In this document: one piece after another, positions 24,796 to 32,441 of the stretch
Numbering within the stretch: position 1 is the first letter of the stretch
How the letters are laid out: the number at the start of each line of letters is the position of its first letter
DNA from: Candidatus Lustribacter telmatis
GTDB taxonomy: Bacteria; Vulcanimicrobiota; Vulcanimicrobiia; Vulcanimicrobiales; Vulcanimicrobiaceae
Assembly: GCA_003164045.1 (NCBI GenBank)
Contig: PLRU01000101.1
Coordinates: 85,127 to 126,682, forward strand
Length of the DNA: 41,556 bases
Direction of reading: 5' to 3'
Program-made: the position numbers and the translations under genes
The notes under the pieces: generated by a model
Databases searched by the model: none
What the model was told of the DNA's origin: nothing
The model's input: the letters and a program-made list of their open reading frames with translations, nothing else

Positions 24796-25755
24796 CTAGG
24801 TTCGCGGTGCTTGCCAGATAAGTTCGCTGGCCGGGAACGACTTGTCGATCGCGCCGTACTTTAGACTGGCGTCGATCACCGGTTGCATCATCGCCTGACT
24901 TAGCGGCGTCGTACCGTACGTGGCGCGGGCCATCGATGCGGCGACGGTCGGATCGAGCTTGGCATATTTGACGAGGATGGCGGCCGATTCTTTTTGATGC
25001 GAGTTTGCCCACACCGATGCTTCGCGAATGGCGCTTACGAAACGGGCGGCTACGGTCGGATTCGCCTGCAGCCAGGTGGGCGTCGAGTAATAGCCGAGTT
25101 CCATGAACGTCGGAGCTATTCCGTCGAGGACATCACCCAGAATTCGTGCGACGTCTTTGAACGACGTGGCGAACGGCTCGACGGCGTTGATGGCATCGCA
25201 GCGTTTTTGTGCGAGCGCCGGACCCATCTGTGGAAAGGGTATCTCGATAAACTTCAGAGACTGCGCATCGCCGCCATGCTTATCGACCCACGCCATCGCG
25301 GAGACTTGCTGCATGCTCTTGAGAGCGCTGATGCCGATCGTCTTTCCGTTCAAATCTGCGCCGCCGCGGATCGGCGAATCGATCGCGACCATGAGTACGT
25401 CGGTGCGGGTCTGAGGCGTGGCAATCGAGTCCGGCGCGATAAATTTAAAATCGACGCCGCGGAGATGTGCTGCGGCGATTGTCGTGATTGGACCGACCGA
25501 TACGTCGAGGGCGCCGGTCGCCACCGCCGTCGCACCCTGCGGGCCGGCCGGTATCGACACCAGGTTGACGGTCAGCCCAGCGTTCTTGAAGTAGCCGAGA
25601 TCCTGGGCGTAATAGACGGTGCCGATCGAATCGAGTGGAATGGTTCCGACGTTGATGGTTCCTGGCGCATCCGCAGCACGTAACGCCGAAGGAAGCAGCG
25701 TAGCCGCGGCGGACAAGGCGACGCTGCGAGCCAGAAACGACGAGCGATTGACCAT
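24796..25755 (-). CDS. ABC transporter substrate-binding protein, NitT/TauT (SsuA) type
   Basis: A 319-aa protein with GGAGG 10-11 nt before the ATG and an export signal with an R-S ... A-L-R-A-A-D cleavage region near 28. The body has the SsuA/TauA pattern (I-N-V-G-T-I-P-L-D; Y-Y-A-Q-D-L-G-Y-F-K-N-A-G-L; G-A-L-D-V-S-V-G). Such proteins bind nitrate, sulfonates, aromatic carboxylates or pyrimidine precursors. No permease or ATPase is near. Its place between the MBL hydrolase and an amidohydrolase suggests that it takes up this operon's substrate, and a sulfonate or aryl sulfate would fit the sulfatase across the divergent promoter. Confidence 0.9.
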   Translation of the reverse strand: MVNRSSFLARSVALSAAATLLPSALRAADAPGTINVGTIPLDSIGTVYYAQDLGYFKNAGLTVNLVSIPAGPQGATAVATGALDVSVGPITTIAAAHLRGVDFKFIAPDSIATPQTRTDVLMVAIDSPIRGGADLNGKTIGISALKSMQQVSAMAWVDKHGGDAQSLKFIEIPFPQMGPALAQKRCDAINAVEPFATSFKDVARILGDVLDGIAPTFMELGYYSTPTWLQANPTVAARFVSAIREASVWANSHQKESAAILVKYAKLDPTVAASMARATYGTTPLSQAMMQPVIDASLKYGAIDKSFPASELIWQAPRT

Positions 25756-25785
25756 TTGGCGTTACTACCTCCAAGGATCGAGATA

Positions 25786-26988
25786 TTAGCGGGTCACGGG
25801 AATCTGGAGCAGATCATCCCCGATGATAAGCTGACCGGAGAAACCTTCTTGCGCCGGGGCGAGATCGCTGTCCGTCGCGTTCCCGGGTACGATATGGCTG
25901 AGTACCAGTTTCGGCACGCCGGCGGCCTGGGCGACGCTTCCTACCTTCTCGACCGGCGTATGTGCGCTCAGGAGATGATTGCGAATCGCTTCGTCCGAGG
26001 CGGAACGCGGTTGGGGCAAGGTCCGGTCGATCCAGGAAGTGACGATCGCTTCATGCACGAGAATCTGCGCCCCGCGGGCGAGGCGAACGAGGTTCGCGCA
26101 CGGTGACGTATCGCCGGAGAACACGACCGACCCATCGTCCGTATCGAAACGATATGCGAACGCAGGCCAGATCGGAGCGTGGTTGACGAGGGTAGCCGTC
26201 ACTCGAACGCGGTCGTCTTGATACACGGTGAACGGCTCCATCTCAGGCGCCGGGGTCGTATTTGGCGACCGGAACCCGGGAATCGCCGGTAACGTGATGT
26301 CTTGGACGTCGACGAGCGCGCGCAGATCCTTGTAACCGTTATCGCGCATGCGATCGTTGATGTCCACGGCATACGCCTCGAACAGCGAGCGCGTCATGTC
26401 TTCGATGCCGGGCGTCGGGTTTGCCGGATTGACGATCGGTGGCGGGGGCAGCGTTTTCCCCGTTGGCGAAAACACCGGCTCCATTTCACCCCGTCGTCCC
26501 GGACCAAAGATGCGCAGCGGCGCTGTGCGCCCGTTGAGCCCCGCGCCCCATCCGTAGAGGAGTAGATTCGGGAGGTCAACCGTGTGATCGGAATGCAGGT
26601 GGGTGAAAAACAGCGCGCGCAGCGTCTTCAAGAAGATGCGGTCGCTCATCGGCTCGAGGGCTTTCTGCAACTGACGCCCCGCGCCATCGCCCGCGTCGAT
26701 GACGTAAATGTCGCCGTCGACGATCAGGGCCGCTGAAAAGCTGTGCCGCCGCGCTCCATTCCACCAGCGGGGACCGCCCGCCGTTCCCAAAAGCACGAGG
26801 CGCGTTCGGAACGTGCTGGCAGCGGCCTTAGACGCTTCGATGCGTTGTTGCGCTTGCTCGACCTGTGCGGCCGTCGGCCGCGGAACGAACGGCAGTGCTG
26901 CCACAACGGCTCCGGCGCCCAGCAGGCGCGCACGTGAAAACGCCCGTTCTTCGGCACGTCCGACGATATCACACACGCTTGTCTGCAC
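25786..26988 (-). CDS. MBL-fold metallohydrolase with N-terminal export signal
   Basis: Up to 400 aa, GTG start at 26988 with a 20-bp overlap with the GntR gene; a GTG at 26976 is an alternative. A hydrophobic stretch (L-L-G-A-G-A-V-V-A-A-L-P-F) suggests export. The metallo-beta-lactamase motif H-x-H-x-D-H is at 130-135 (T-H-L-H-S-D-H), with later ligands in S-G-D-T-S, V-H-E-A and the final L-S-H. The arrangement resembles ribonuclease Z-like and arylsulfatase-type (AtsA) MBL enzymes. An ester, lactone or sulfate-ester hydrolase is possible. The reaction cannot be set from the sequence. Confidence 0.88.
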   Translation of the reverse strand: MQTSVCDIVGRAEERAFSRARLLGAGAVVAALPFVPRPTAAQVEQAQQRIEASKAAASTFRTRLVLLGTAGGPRWWNGARRHSFSAALIVDGDIYVIDAGDGAGRQLQKALEPMSDRIFLKTLRALFFTHLHSDHTVDLPNLLLYGWGAGLNGRTAPLRIFGPGRRGEMEPVFSPTGKTLPPPPIVNPANPTPGIEDMTRSLFEAYAVDINDRMRDNGYKDLRALVDVQDITLPAIPGFRSPNTTPAPEMEPFTVYQDDRVRVTATLVNHAPIWPAFAYRFDTDDGSVVFSGDTSPCANLVRLARGAQILVHEAIVTSWIDRTLPQPRSASDEAIRNHLLSAHTPVEKVGSVAQAAGVPKLVLSHIVPGNATDSDLAPAQEGFSGQLIIGDDLLQIPVTR

Positions 26989-27685
26989 CGGATTCGCTTA
27001 CGACCGGAGCAGCGTCGAGTTGGAGCGCGCTAAGCGTGCGTTGCAGGTGGGCTGCGGTGAGTTCCGCCGTGCGCGCGGCGTCCCCGGCGGACGCGGCTTC
27101 GAAGAGGTGGCGATGTTCCTGGCGTGCGGCGCGCTTGCCGCCGCGCGGCGTGAACGACGCATACTGCATGCGCGTGGATTGATCGGCCAGCATGTCGGTG
27201 AGGCGCAACAACCACCCCGACTCGCAGCCCTTACGAAGCACGCGATGGAACTCTCGATGCGCCTCGACGGCGCCCGCTTCTAGTGTGTTGCTGGCTGCGT
27301 AGAACGCGTCGATTTTGCCGTACGTGTCGGCGAGTTCGGCGAGCCACCGATCGTCGCGCCGCGCAACCGACGACTCGACCGCGAGCGGTTCGAGCATGAT
27401 GCGGATCTGATAGATTTCGTGCGCATCGCGCAAGGTTAGCGCAGATACACGGGCGCCGCAGTGCGGGTCGTAGTCGACAAATCCCTCTGCTGCAAGGCGC
27501 TGAAACGCTTCACGCAGCGGCGTCGGGCTGACGCCTAGGCGGGCACTCCAGGCGCTGCTGGTGAGCCGTTCTCCGGCACGCACGTCCCCGAAGAGAATCG
27601 CGCGCCGTATGCGCTCGATAACCCAATCGGTCCGGCTAAGCGGCGGCTGCTGCAGCTCGTTCGGGCTGGCTGACTGGTCGCTCAT
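26969..27685 (-). CDS. GntR-family regulator with FCD ligand-binding domain
   Basis: A 238-aa regulator. The N-terminal winged helix (about 20-80: R-L-T-S-S-A-W-S-A-R-L-G-V-S-P-T-P-L-R-E-A) is typical of the FadR/FCD branch, and the helical FCD domain follows (E-P-L-A-V-E, H-R-E-F-H metal-site region). The start overlaps the stop of the ring-cleavage gene (ATGA) and the end overlaps the MBL gene by 20 bp, so it is made from the operon it probably controls. The likely operator is in the 28642-28758 divergent region. Confidence 0.92.
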   Translation of the reverse strand: MSDQSASPNELQQPPLSRTDWVIERIRRAILFGDVRAGERLTSSAWSARLGVSPTPLREAFQRLAAEGFVDYDPHCGARVSALTLRDAHEIYQIRIMLEPLAVESSVARRDDRWLAELADTYGKIDAFYAASNTLEAGAVEAHREFHRVLRKGCESGWLLRLTDMLADQSTRMQYASFTPRGGKRAARQEHRHLFEAASAGDAARTAELTAAHLQRTLSALQLDAAPVVSESGADKRV

Positions 27686-28641
27686 GCGCGTTCGCTCGCG
27701 ACGGTATCGCGCACGAGTTCGGCCGACGCTGATTCGTAGTTGAAGACAAAGTCAGGCGGCGGGAGGGGACCCCACAGGTAGAAACCGTTGTCGGGGCTGA
27801 CGTGGTGGGGCTGCCAGCCGCCGTTGGACGGAATGAAATCGATGTCGTGCGAGTACTCCGAGTAGCTGCCCCACGGATCGCGCACGTAGTGAAAGAAGTT
27901 CGACCCAAGGACGTGGCGCCCGAGGCCCCACCCGCGGGTATGACCGGCGTCGGCCATGTTCATCGCACCGAGTCCGACATCGTTGACGGACTCCACGTCC
28001 CAGCTGCAGTGGTGAAAGCCCGGAGCGTCGGATTTTCCGAACGCCACGAGATGATGGTCGCTGCCATGCACGCCGTGCATGAAGGCGACGGCGTCGCCCG
28101 CCGCGTCTGAGAGACCGAGACCGAGGATCGCGCCGTAGAAATCGATCGCTCGCGCGACATCGTTCGTGAAGATGAGCACGTGCGAAAGGCGGCGGGGCTG
28201 GACGGCCGGCGCGTCCACACGCAACGGCATCGCGGCGACGCCGGGAGGGGCGGTCGAATTGCTCACGCTCGATTTCGTGTCGGGCGAGACTTTCTCGGCG
28301 ACCCGAATTTCGATCAGCGTGCCGTCGTCGTCGCGAAACCAGATCCCGGAATCGTCGACGGCATGCGCTGGAGCCGGTAGCGTGGCAACGCGTCGTGCGC
28401 GCAAGCGTTCGTGGAACGTGGGCACGTCCTCAGCGAACGCGCCGAACGAGAGGTAGTCGAGCGCCTTCGCTGCGCCGGATCGAAAGCGGCCCCAGCGATG
28501 CGCGCTCGCCGCCGTGTGAAGAGTGAGCTCATCTCCGGCCGACCGCACCTGCAATCCGAAGCGATCATAAAAGGCCGCTGCTTCTTCGAGATCTGGTACG
28601 ACCAAGCTGAAATGGTCAAGCGAGTGAATCCCGACGCCCAT
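27682..28641 (-). CDS. Extradiol-type ring-cleavage dioxygenase (VOC superfamily, type I)
   Basis: 319 aa from the ATG at 28639-28641, which has GGGAG about 6 nt upstream; the upstream in-frame start at 28668 is not supported. There are two VOC modules, and the C-terminal one carries the 2-His-1-Glu iron site: H154 (R-L-S-H-V), H211 (F-H-H-C-S-W) and E262 (S-Y-S-E-Y-S-H-D). The facial triad spacing and position match catechol 2,3-dioxygenases and BphC-like enzymes. It is first in the leftward operon and would cleave the catechol made by the monooxygenase at 21466. The exact diol is unknown. Confidence 0.88.
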   Translation of the reverse strand: MGVGIHSLDHFSLVVPDLEEAAAFYDRFGLQVRSAGDELTLHTAASAHRWGRFRSGAAKALDYLSFGAFAEDVPTFHERLRARRVATLPAPAHAVDDSGIWFRDDDGTLIEIRVAEKVSPDTKSSVSNSTAPPGVAAMPLRVDAPAVQPRRLSHVLIFTNDVARAIDFYGAILGLGLSDAAGDAVAFMHGVHGSDHHLVAFGKSDAPGFHHCSWDVESVNDVGLGAMNMADAGHTRGWGLGRHVLGSNFFHYVRDPWGSYSEYSHDIDFIPSNGGWQPHHVSPDNGFYLWGPLPPPDFVFNYESASAELVRDTVASERA

Positions 28642-28758
28642 GAACGACTCCCGAGAGCTTGACAACATAGATTCTATTGAATATGTAATATGCGGTGCTG
28701 TTTGTCAACCCTGCTCGCGGCGGGCGGCGAAAACTTTCTCTTTGAGGCGAGTCACCCG
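28642..28758. promoter_or_regulatory. Divergent promoter/operator region between the two halves of the ring-cleavage cluster
   Basis: Rightward: TTGACA (28659-28664) with TGTAAT (28684-28689) at 19 bp, or TATGTA at 17 bp. Leftward: a TTGACA on the minus strand at about 28703-28708. The two -35 elements form a wide inverted repeat TTGACAA ... TTGTCAA. Between them is ATTC-tatt-GAAT (28671-28682), extended on both sides to an imperfect ACAT ... ATGT palindrome. This is a likely site for the GntR/FCD regulator, able to control both operons at once. The tract is markedly A/T-rich for this window. Confidence 0.5.
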
Positions 28759-30330
28759 GTGAAGAACGTCCTGTTCATCATGTGCGACCAGTTGCGCTCG
28801 GACTATCTCTCGTGCTACGGCCATCCCACGTTGCAAACGCCGAACATCGACTGGCTCGCGAGCCGCGGCGTGCGCTTCGATCGCGCGTACGTGCAGGGAC
28901 CGCTCTGCGGACCATCGCGCATGTCGTACTACAGCGGTCGCTACGTGCAGAGCCACGGGGTGATCTTCAACTATGTACCGCTGGCGCTCAATCGGCAAAT
29001 GCTCGGCGATCTGTTGCGCCCGCACGGCATCCGTGCGAGCTTGATCGGCAAGTCGCACGTCGAGCCTGACCGCGCGATGATGGAGCTGCTCGCCATCGAT
29101 CCGACGAGCGCCGCCGGAATTCGCGCGATCGAAGGTGGCTTCGAGCCCGTGGCGCACGAGGAGGGAGTCTATCCGTGGCCGCGTGTCGAGAACGACGATA
29201 GTCCGTACGTCCGCTTTCTCCGCAGCCGCGGCTACGCCGGCGATAACCCGTGGCACCACTTCGCCAACGCGGCCGCCGCGGCCGATGGAACGACCCTCAC
29301 CGGTTGGCAAATGCACAACGCGCGCCTGCCGGCCCGCATTCCCGAAGCGGACTCTGAAACGCCGTATCTCACCGACCGCGCAATCGCGTTTATCGCCGAG
29401 CGTGGCGAGAGCCCGTGGTGCCTGCACCTTTCCTACATCAAGCCGCACTGGCCGTATATGGCGCCGGCTCCATACAACGATCTCTACGGCCCCGAAGACG
29501 TCGTCGCAGTGAAGCAAGACCCGCGCGAACTCGAAGACGCGCATCCGGTCGTAGCGCTGTACCGCAGTGGCTTCGAAGCGAGCCGAAACTTCGCCCGGAA
29601 AGACGTTCGCGACGTCGTCATCCCGACGTACATGGGCCTGGTGAAGCAGATCGACGACCATTTGGGCCGCCTCTTCGCCGCGCTGCGCGAGAGCGGACGG
29701 CTCGCCGATACGCTCATCATCTTTTGCAGCGACCACGGCGACTATCTCGGCGATCACTACCTCGGCGACAAGGAGCTCTTCCACGACAGCTCGTCGCGCG
29801 TGCCGTTGATCGTCGTCGATCCGCGCGCTTCTGCCGATGCAACCCGCGGAACGGCGGAATCAAGGCTCGTCGAAGCGATCGACGTCGTGCCGACGATTCT
29901 CGACGCCTTCGGCATCGCGCCGCCCGAGCATCTCCTCGAAGGCCGCAGCTTACTGCCGCTGATCGAGAAAACGGAGGTTGCGTGGCGCGATGCAGCCTTC
30001 AGCGAAGCCAACTATGCGTTCCGCGATTTCGTCCGGCTGCCCCTTCAACGGCCCGTTGGTGGATGCCATAACTTCATGGTGCGCACCGACCGCTGGAAGT
30101 ACAACTGCTACGACGGCTTGCGCCCTGAGCTTTTCGACATGCAATCGGATCCGGACGAATTCTGCGATCTCGCCGGTGATAAGGGTTATGCGAGCGTACT
30201 GGCGGAGATGCACGCCCGGTTGTGCGACTGGCTACGGCATCGTCACGTGAACACGACGATGACCCACGAAGCCATAGCGGGTTGGAACGTGAAAGAAGCG
30301 GCGCTCGGTATCCGCATTGGTGAATGGTAA
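28759..30330 (+). CDS. Sulfatase / phosphonate monoester hydrolase, formylglycine type
   Basis: 523 aa from the GTG at 28759, with GAGG 11 nt upstream; the frame is open from 28690, but homology starts at K-N-V-L-F-I-M-C-D-Q. The formylglycine signature C-x-P-S-R is C50-G-P52-S53-R54, D10 is the first metal ligand, and S-D-H-G-D-Y-L-G-D-H ... K-E-L-F-H-D contains the later ones. The single Asp followed by Gln at 10-11 and the Y-L-G-D-H-x-L-G-D-K-E block resemble phosphonate monoester hydrolases and choline-sulfatase-like enzymes. There is no signal peptide, so it is cytoplasmic. It would remove a sulfate or phosphonate/phosphodiester group. The substrate class is uncertain. Confidence 0.9.
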   Translation: MKNVLFIMCDQLRSDYLSCYGHPTLQTPNIDWLASRGVRFDRAYVQGPLCGPSRMSYYSGRYVQSHGVIFNYVPLALNRQMLGDLLRPHGIRASLIGKSHVEPDRAMMELLAIDPTSAAGIRAIEGGFEPVAHEEGVYPWPRVENDDSPYVRFLRSRGYAGDNPWHHFANAAAAADGTTLTGWQMHNARLPARIPEADSETPYLTDRAIAFIAERGESPWCLHLSYIKPHWPYMAPAPYNDLYGPEDVVAVKQDPRELEDAHPVVALYRSGFEASRNFARKDVRDVVIPTYMGLVKQIDDHLGRLFAALRESGRLADTLIIFCSDHGDYLGDHYLGDKELFHDSSSRVPLIVVDPRASADATRGTAESRLVEAIDVVPTILDAFGIAPPEHLLEGRSLLPLIEKTEVAWRDAAFSEANYAFRDFVRLPLQRPVGGCHNFMVRTDRWKYNCYDGLRPELFDMQSDPDEFCDLAGDKGYASVLAEMHARLCDWLRHRHVNTTMTHEAIAGWNVKEAALGIRIGEW

Positions 30331-30351
30331 TGCGACGAGGAGGTTTACTTC

Positions 30352-31290
30352 GTGACTAGTTCCCGCAAAGTTATTATTACGTGTGCGGTTACCGGATCGA
30401 TCCACACGCCCACGATGTCGCCGCACCTTCCGATCACGCCGGAGCAAATCGCCGAGAATGCGATCGCTGCGGCGCGAGCCGGCGCAGCGATCCTACACTT
30501 GCACGCGCGAAATCCGCGTGACGGCCGGCCCACTCCGGACCCTGATGTCTTCATGCAGTTCCTTCCGGCCATCCACGCAGCGACGGATGCGGTAATCAAC
30601 ATCACGACCGGTGGATCGCTGGGTATGACGCTGGAGGAGCGCCTCGCCGCGCCCCTGCGCGTCAAGCCGGAAATGGCCTCACTGAACATGGGCTCGATGA
30701 ACTTTGGGATCTATCCGTTGGCCGAGCGGTATTCGACGTGGCAGTACGACTGGGAGCCGGTATACCTCGAAGGCTCGCGCGACTTCATTTTCAAGAACAC
30801 GTTTCTCGATATCGAACGCATCTTGAAAGAACTCGGTGAAGGATGCGGGACCCGCTTCGAGTTCGAATGCTACGATGTTGGGCACCTGTACACACTCGCC
30901 CACTTTCTCGACCGAGGGCTCGTCAAACCGCCGGTGTTCGTTCAAACGATCTTCGGGATTTTGGGCGGCATCGGTGCCGATCCGGAAAACCTGCAGCACA
31001 TGCGCGTCATCGCCGACAAGCTCTTCGGCCGCGAGAACTACGCGTGGTCGATTCTCGGTGCCGGACGGCACCAGATGAACCTGATTACGAGCGGTGCGAC
31101 GATGGGAGGCCACGTCCGCGTCGGACTCGAGGACAATCTCTACCTCGGCCGCGGAGAGCTTGCTCAAAATAACGCCGAGCAAGTGAAGAAGATCCGAGGG
31201 ATCCTCGAAGCGCTTTCGCTCGAAATCGCGACGCCGGCCGAGGCGCGCACGATCTTATCGCTCAAGGGAGCCGACAAAGTTGCAATGTGA
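30352..31290 (+). CDS. Beta-keto acid cleavage enzyme (BKACE, DUF849 family)
   Basis: 312 aa, GTG start 8 nt after GAGGAGG. Zn ligands H49 and H51 (L-H-L-H-A-R), the G-G-S-L-G segment and the closing G-G-H-V-R-V-G-L-E260-D-N family motif are all present. The family cleaves a beta-keto acid with acetyl-CoA to give acetoacetate and a CoA thioester; the first known member acts on 3-keto-5-aminohexanoate. Here it lies between a sulfatase and an acyl-CoA dehydrogenase, so it probably cuts the beta-keto product of ring cleavage or side-chain oxidation. The residues that set the substrate in this family were not read reliably. Confidence 0.93.
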   Translation: MTSSRKVIITCAVTGSIHTPTMSPHLPITPEQIAENAIAAARAGAAILHLHARNPRDGRPTPDPDVFMQFLPAIHAATDAVINITTGGSLGMTLEERLAAPLRVKPEMASLNMGSMNFGIYPLAERYSTWQYDWEPVYLEGSRDFIFKNTFLDIERILKELGEGCGTRFEFECYDVGHLYTLAHFLDRGLVKPPVFVQTIFGILGGIGADPENLQHMRVIADKLFGRENYAWSILGAGRHQMNLITSGATMGGHVRVGLEDNLYLGRGELAQNNAEQVKKIRGILEALSLEIATPAEARTILSLKGADKVAM

Positions 31291-32437
31291 CGACGCCGCC
31301 CCAGTCGAGGATGATCTGATCCTCGAGGTCGTCCGCGACATCGTGCGAGAGAAGGTTGCGCCGCGCGCCGCGGAGATCGACGCCACCGGCGAGTTCCCGT
31401 GGGACATCCAGAAGCTCTTCGCGCAGAACGACTTGTTGGGCGTTCCATTTCCTGCCGAATACGGCGGACTTGGCGGCACGTTCCTCACCTACGTCAAGGT
31501 CGTCGAGGAAGTCGCCAAGGCGTGCGCATCGAGCGCGCTGATCATTGCCGTGCAAGAATTGGGCGCGCTGCCGATTCTCATCGGCGGCAGCGACGAACAG
31601 AAACGCCGTTTCATCCCTAAACTCGCCAACGGTGAATGGGTCGCGGCCTACGCGCTTACCGAAGCGGGTTCCGGTTCCGACGCGGCCGGTTCGATGCGTA
31701 TGCGCGCGCGTCGCGACGGCGACGACTACGTCCTCGATGGCACGAAGATCTGGATCACGCAAGGCAGCATCGCCGATATTGTCACCGTCTTCGCGGTGAC
31801 CGACCCAGAAAAGGGTCCCAACGGCATCAGCGCGTTCGTCGTCGAGAAGGGCACGCCCGGATTTGCCGTGGGCAAGCTCGAGAAAAAGATGGGCATCCGC
31901 GGTTCACCGACGGTCGAGCTAGTGTTCACCGACTGCCGCGTGCCGGCCGCAAATATGCTCGGGCCCGAAGGCGAAGGCTTCAAAATTGCCATGAAGGTGC
32001 TGGATAAATCGCGCCCCGGCATCGCCGCGCAAGCGCTCGGCATCGCCACCGGCGCGCTCGAGTACGCGACCGAGTATCTCAAGGGTCGGATAGCGTTCGG
32101 CAAGCCGCTCTCGCAGCAACAAGGCCTGCAGTTCATGCTGGCCGACATGAAAACCGAGGTCGAGGCGGCGCGCCTGTTGCTCTACGAAGCGGCGCGTAAG
32201 TGCGATGAAGGCGCGTCCGACATCACCACGTGGGCGGCGATCGCGAAGCTCAAGTGCGGCGACGTCGCGATGAGCGTGACCACCGATGCCGTGCAGCTCC
32301 TCGGCGGCTTCGGCTACTCGACGGAGTACCCCGTCGAACGCATGATGCGCGACGCCAAAATCACCCAGATTTATGAAGGCACCCAGCAGATCCAGCGCAT
32401 CGTCATTGCCCGCGCGATGGTCGGACGCGGACGCTAG
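31280..32437 (+). CDS. Acyl-CoA dehydrogenase (canonical)
   Basis: 385 aa, TTG start at 31280 inside the end of the BKACE gene; no ATG or GTG gives the expected N-terminus. All family marks are present: A-Y-A-L-T-E-A-G-S-G-S-D, W-I-T-Q-G, R-I-A-F-G-K-P-L-S-Q-Q-Q, and the catalytic Y-E-G-T-Q-Q-I-Q-R near the end. It belongs to the short-chain or glutaryl/butyryl type rather than to the FadE-like pair at 12905. It would oxidise the acyl-CoA released by the BKACE and pass electrons through ETF to the ETF-QO encoded next. Confidence 0.93.
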   Translation: MQCDDAAPVEDDLILEVVRDIVREKVAPRAAEIDATGEFPWDIQKLFAQNDLLGVPFPAEYGGLGGTFLTYVKVVEEVAKACASSALIIAVQELGALPILIGGSDEQKRRFIPKLANGEWVAAYALTEAGSGSDAAGSMRMRARRDGDDYVLDGTKIWITQGSIADIVTVFAVTDPEKGPNGISAFVVEKGTPGFAVGKLEKKMGIRGSPTVELVFTDCRVPAANMLGPEGEGFKIAMKVLDKSRPGIAAQALGIATGALEYATEYLKGRIAFGKPLSQQQGLQFMLADMKTEVEAARLLLYEAARKCDEGASDITTWAAIAKLKCGDVAMSVTTDAVQLLGGFGYSTEYPVERMMRDAKITQIYEGTQQIQRIVIARAMVGRGR

Positions 32438-32441
32438 CACG

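Noticed and set aside
24716..25012. Upstream extension of the amidohydrolase frame to 25012
   Set aside because: It overlaps the end of the binding-protein gene, is rich in Arg and Asp, and the Tat-like signal starts at 24715 after AGGAG.
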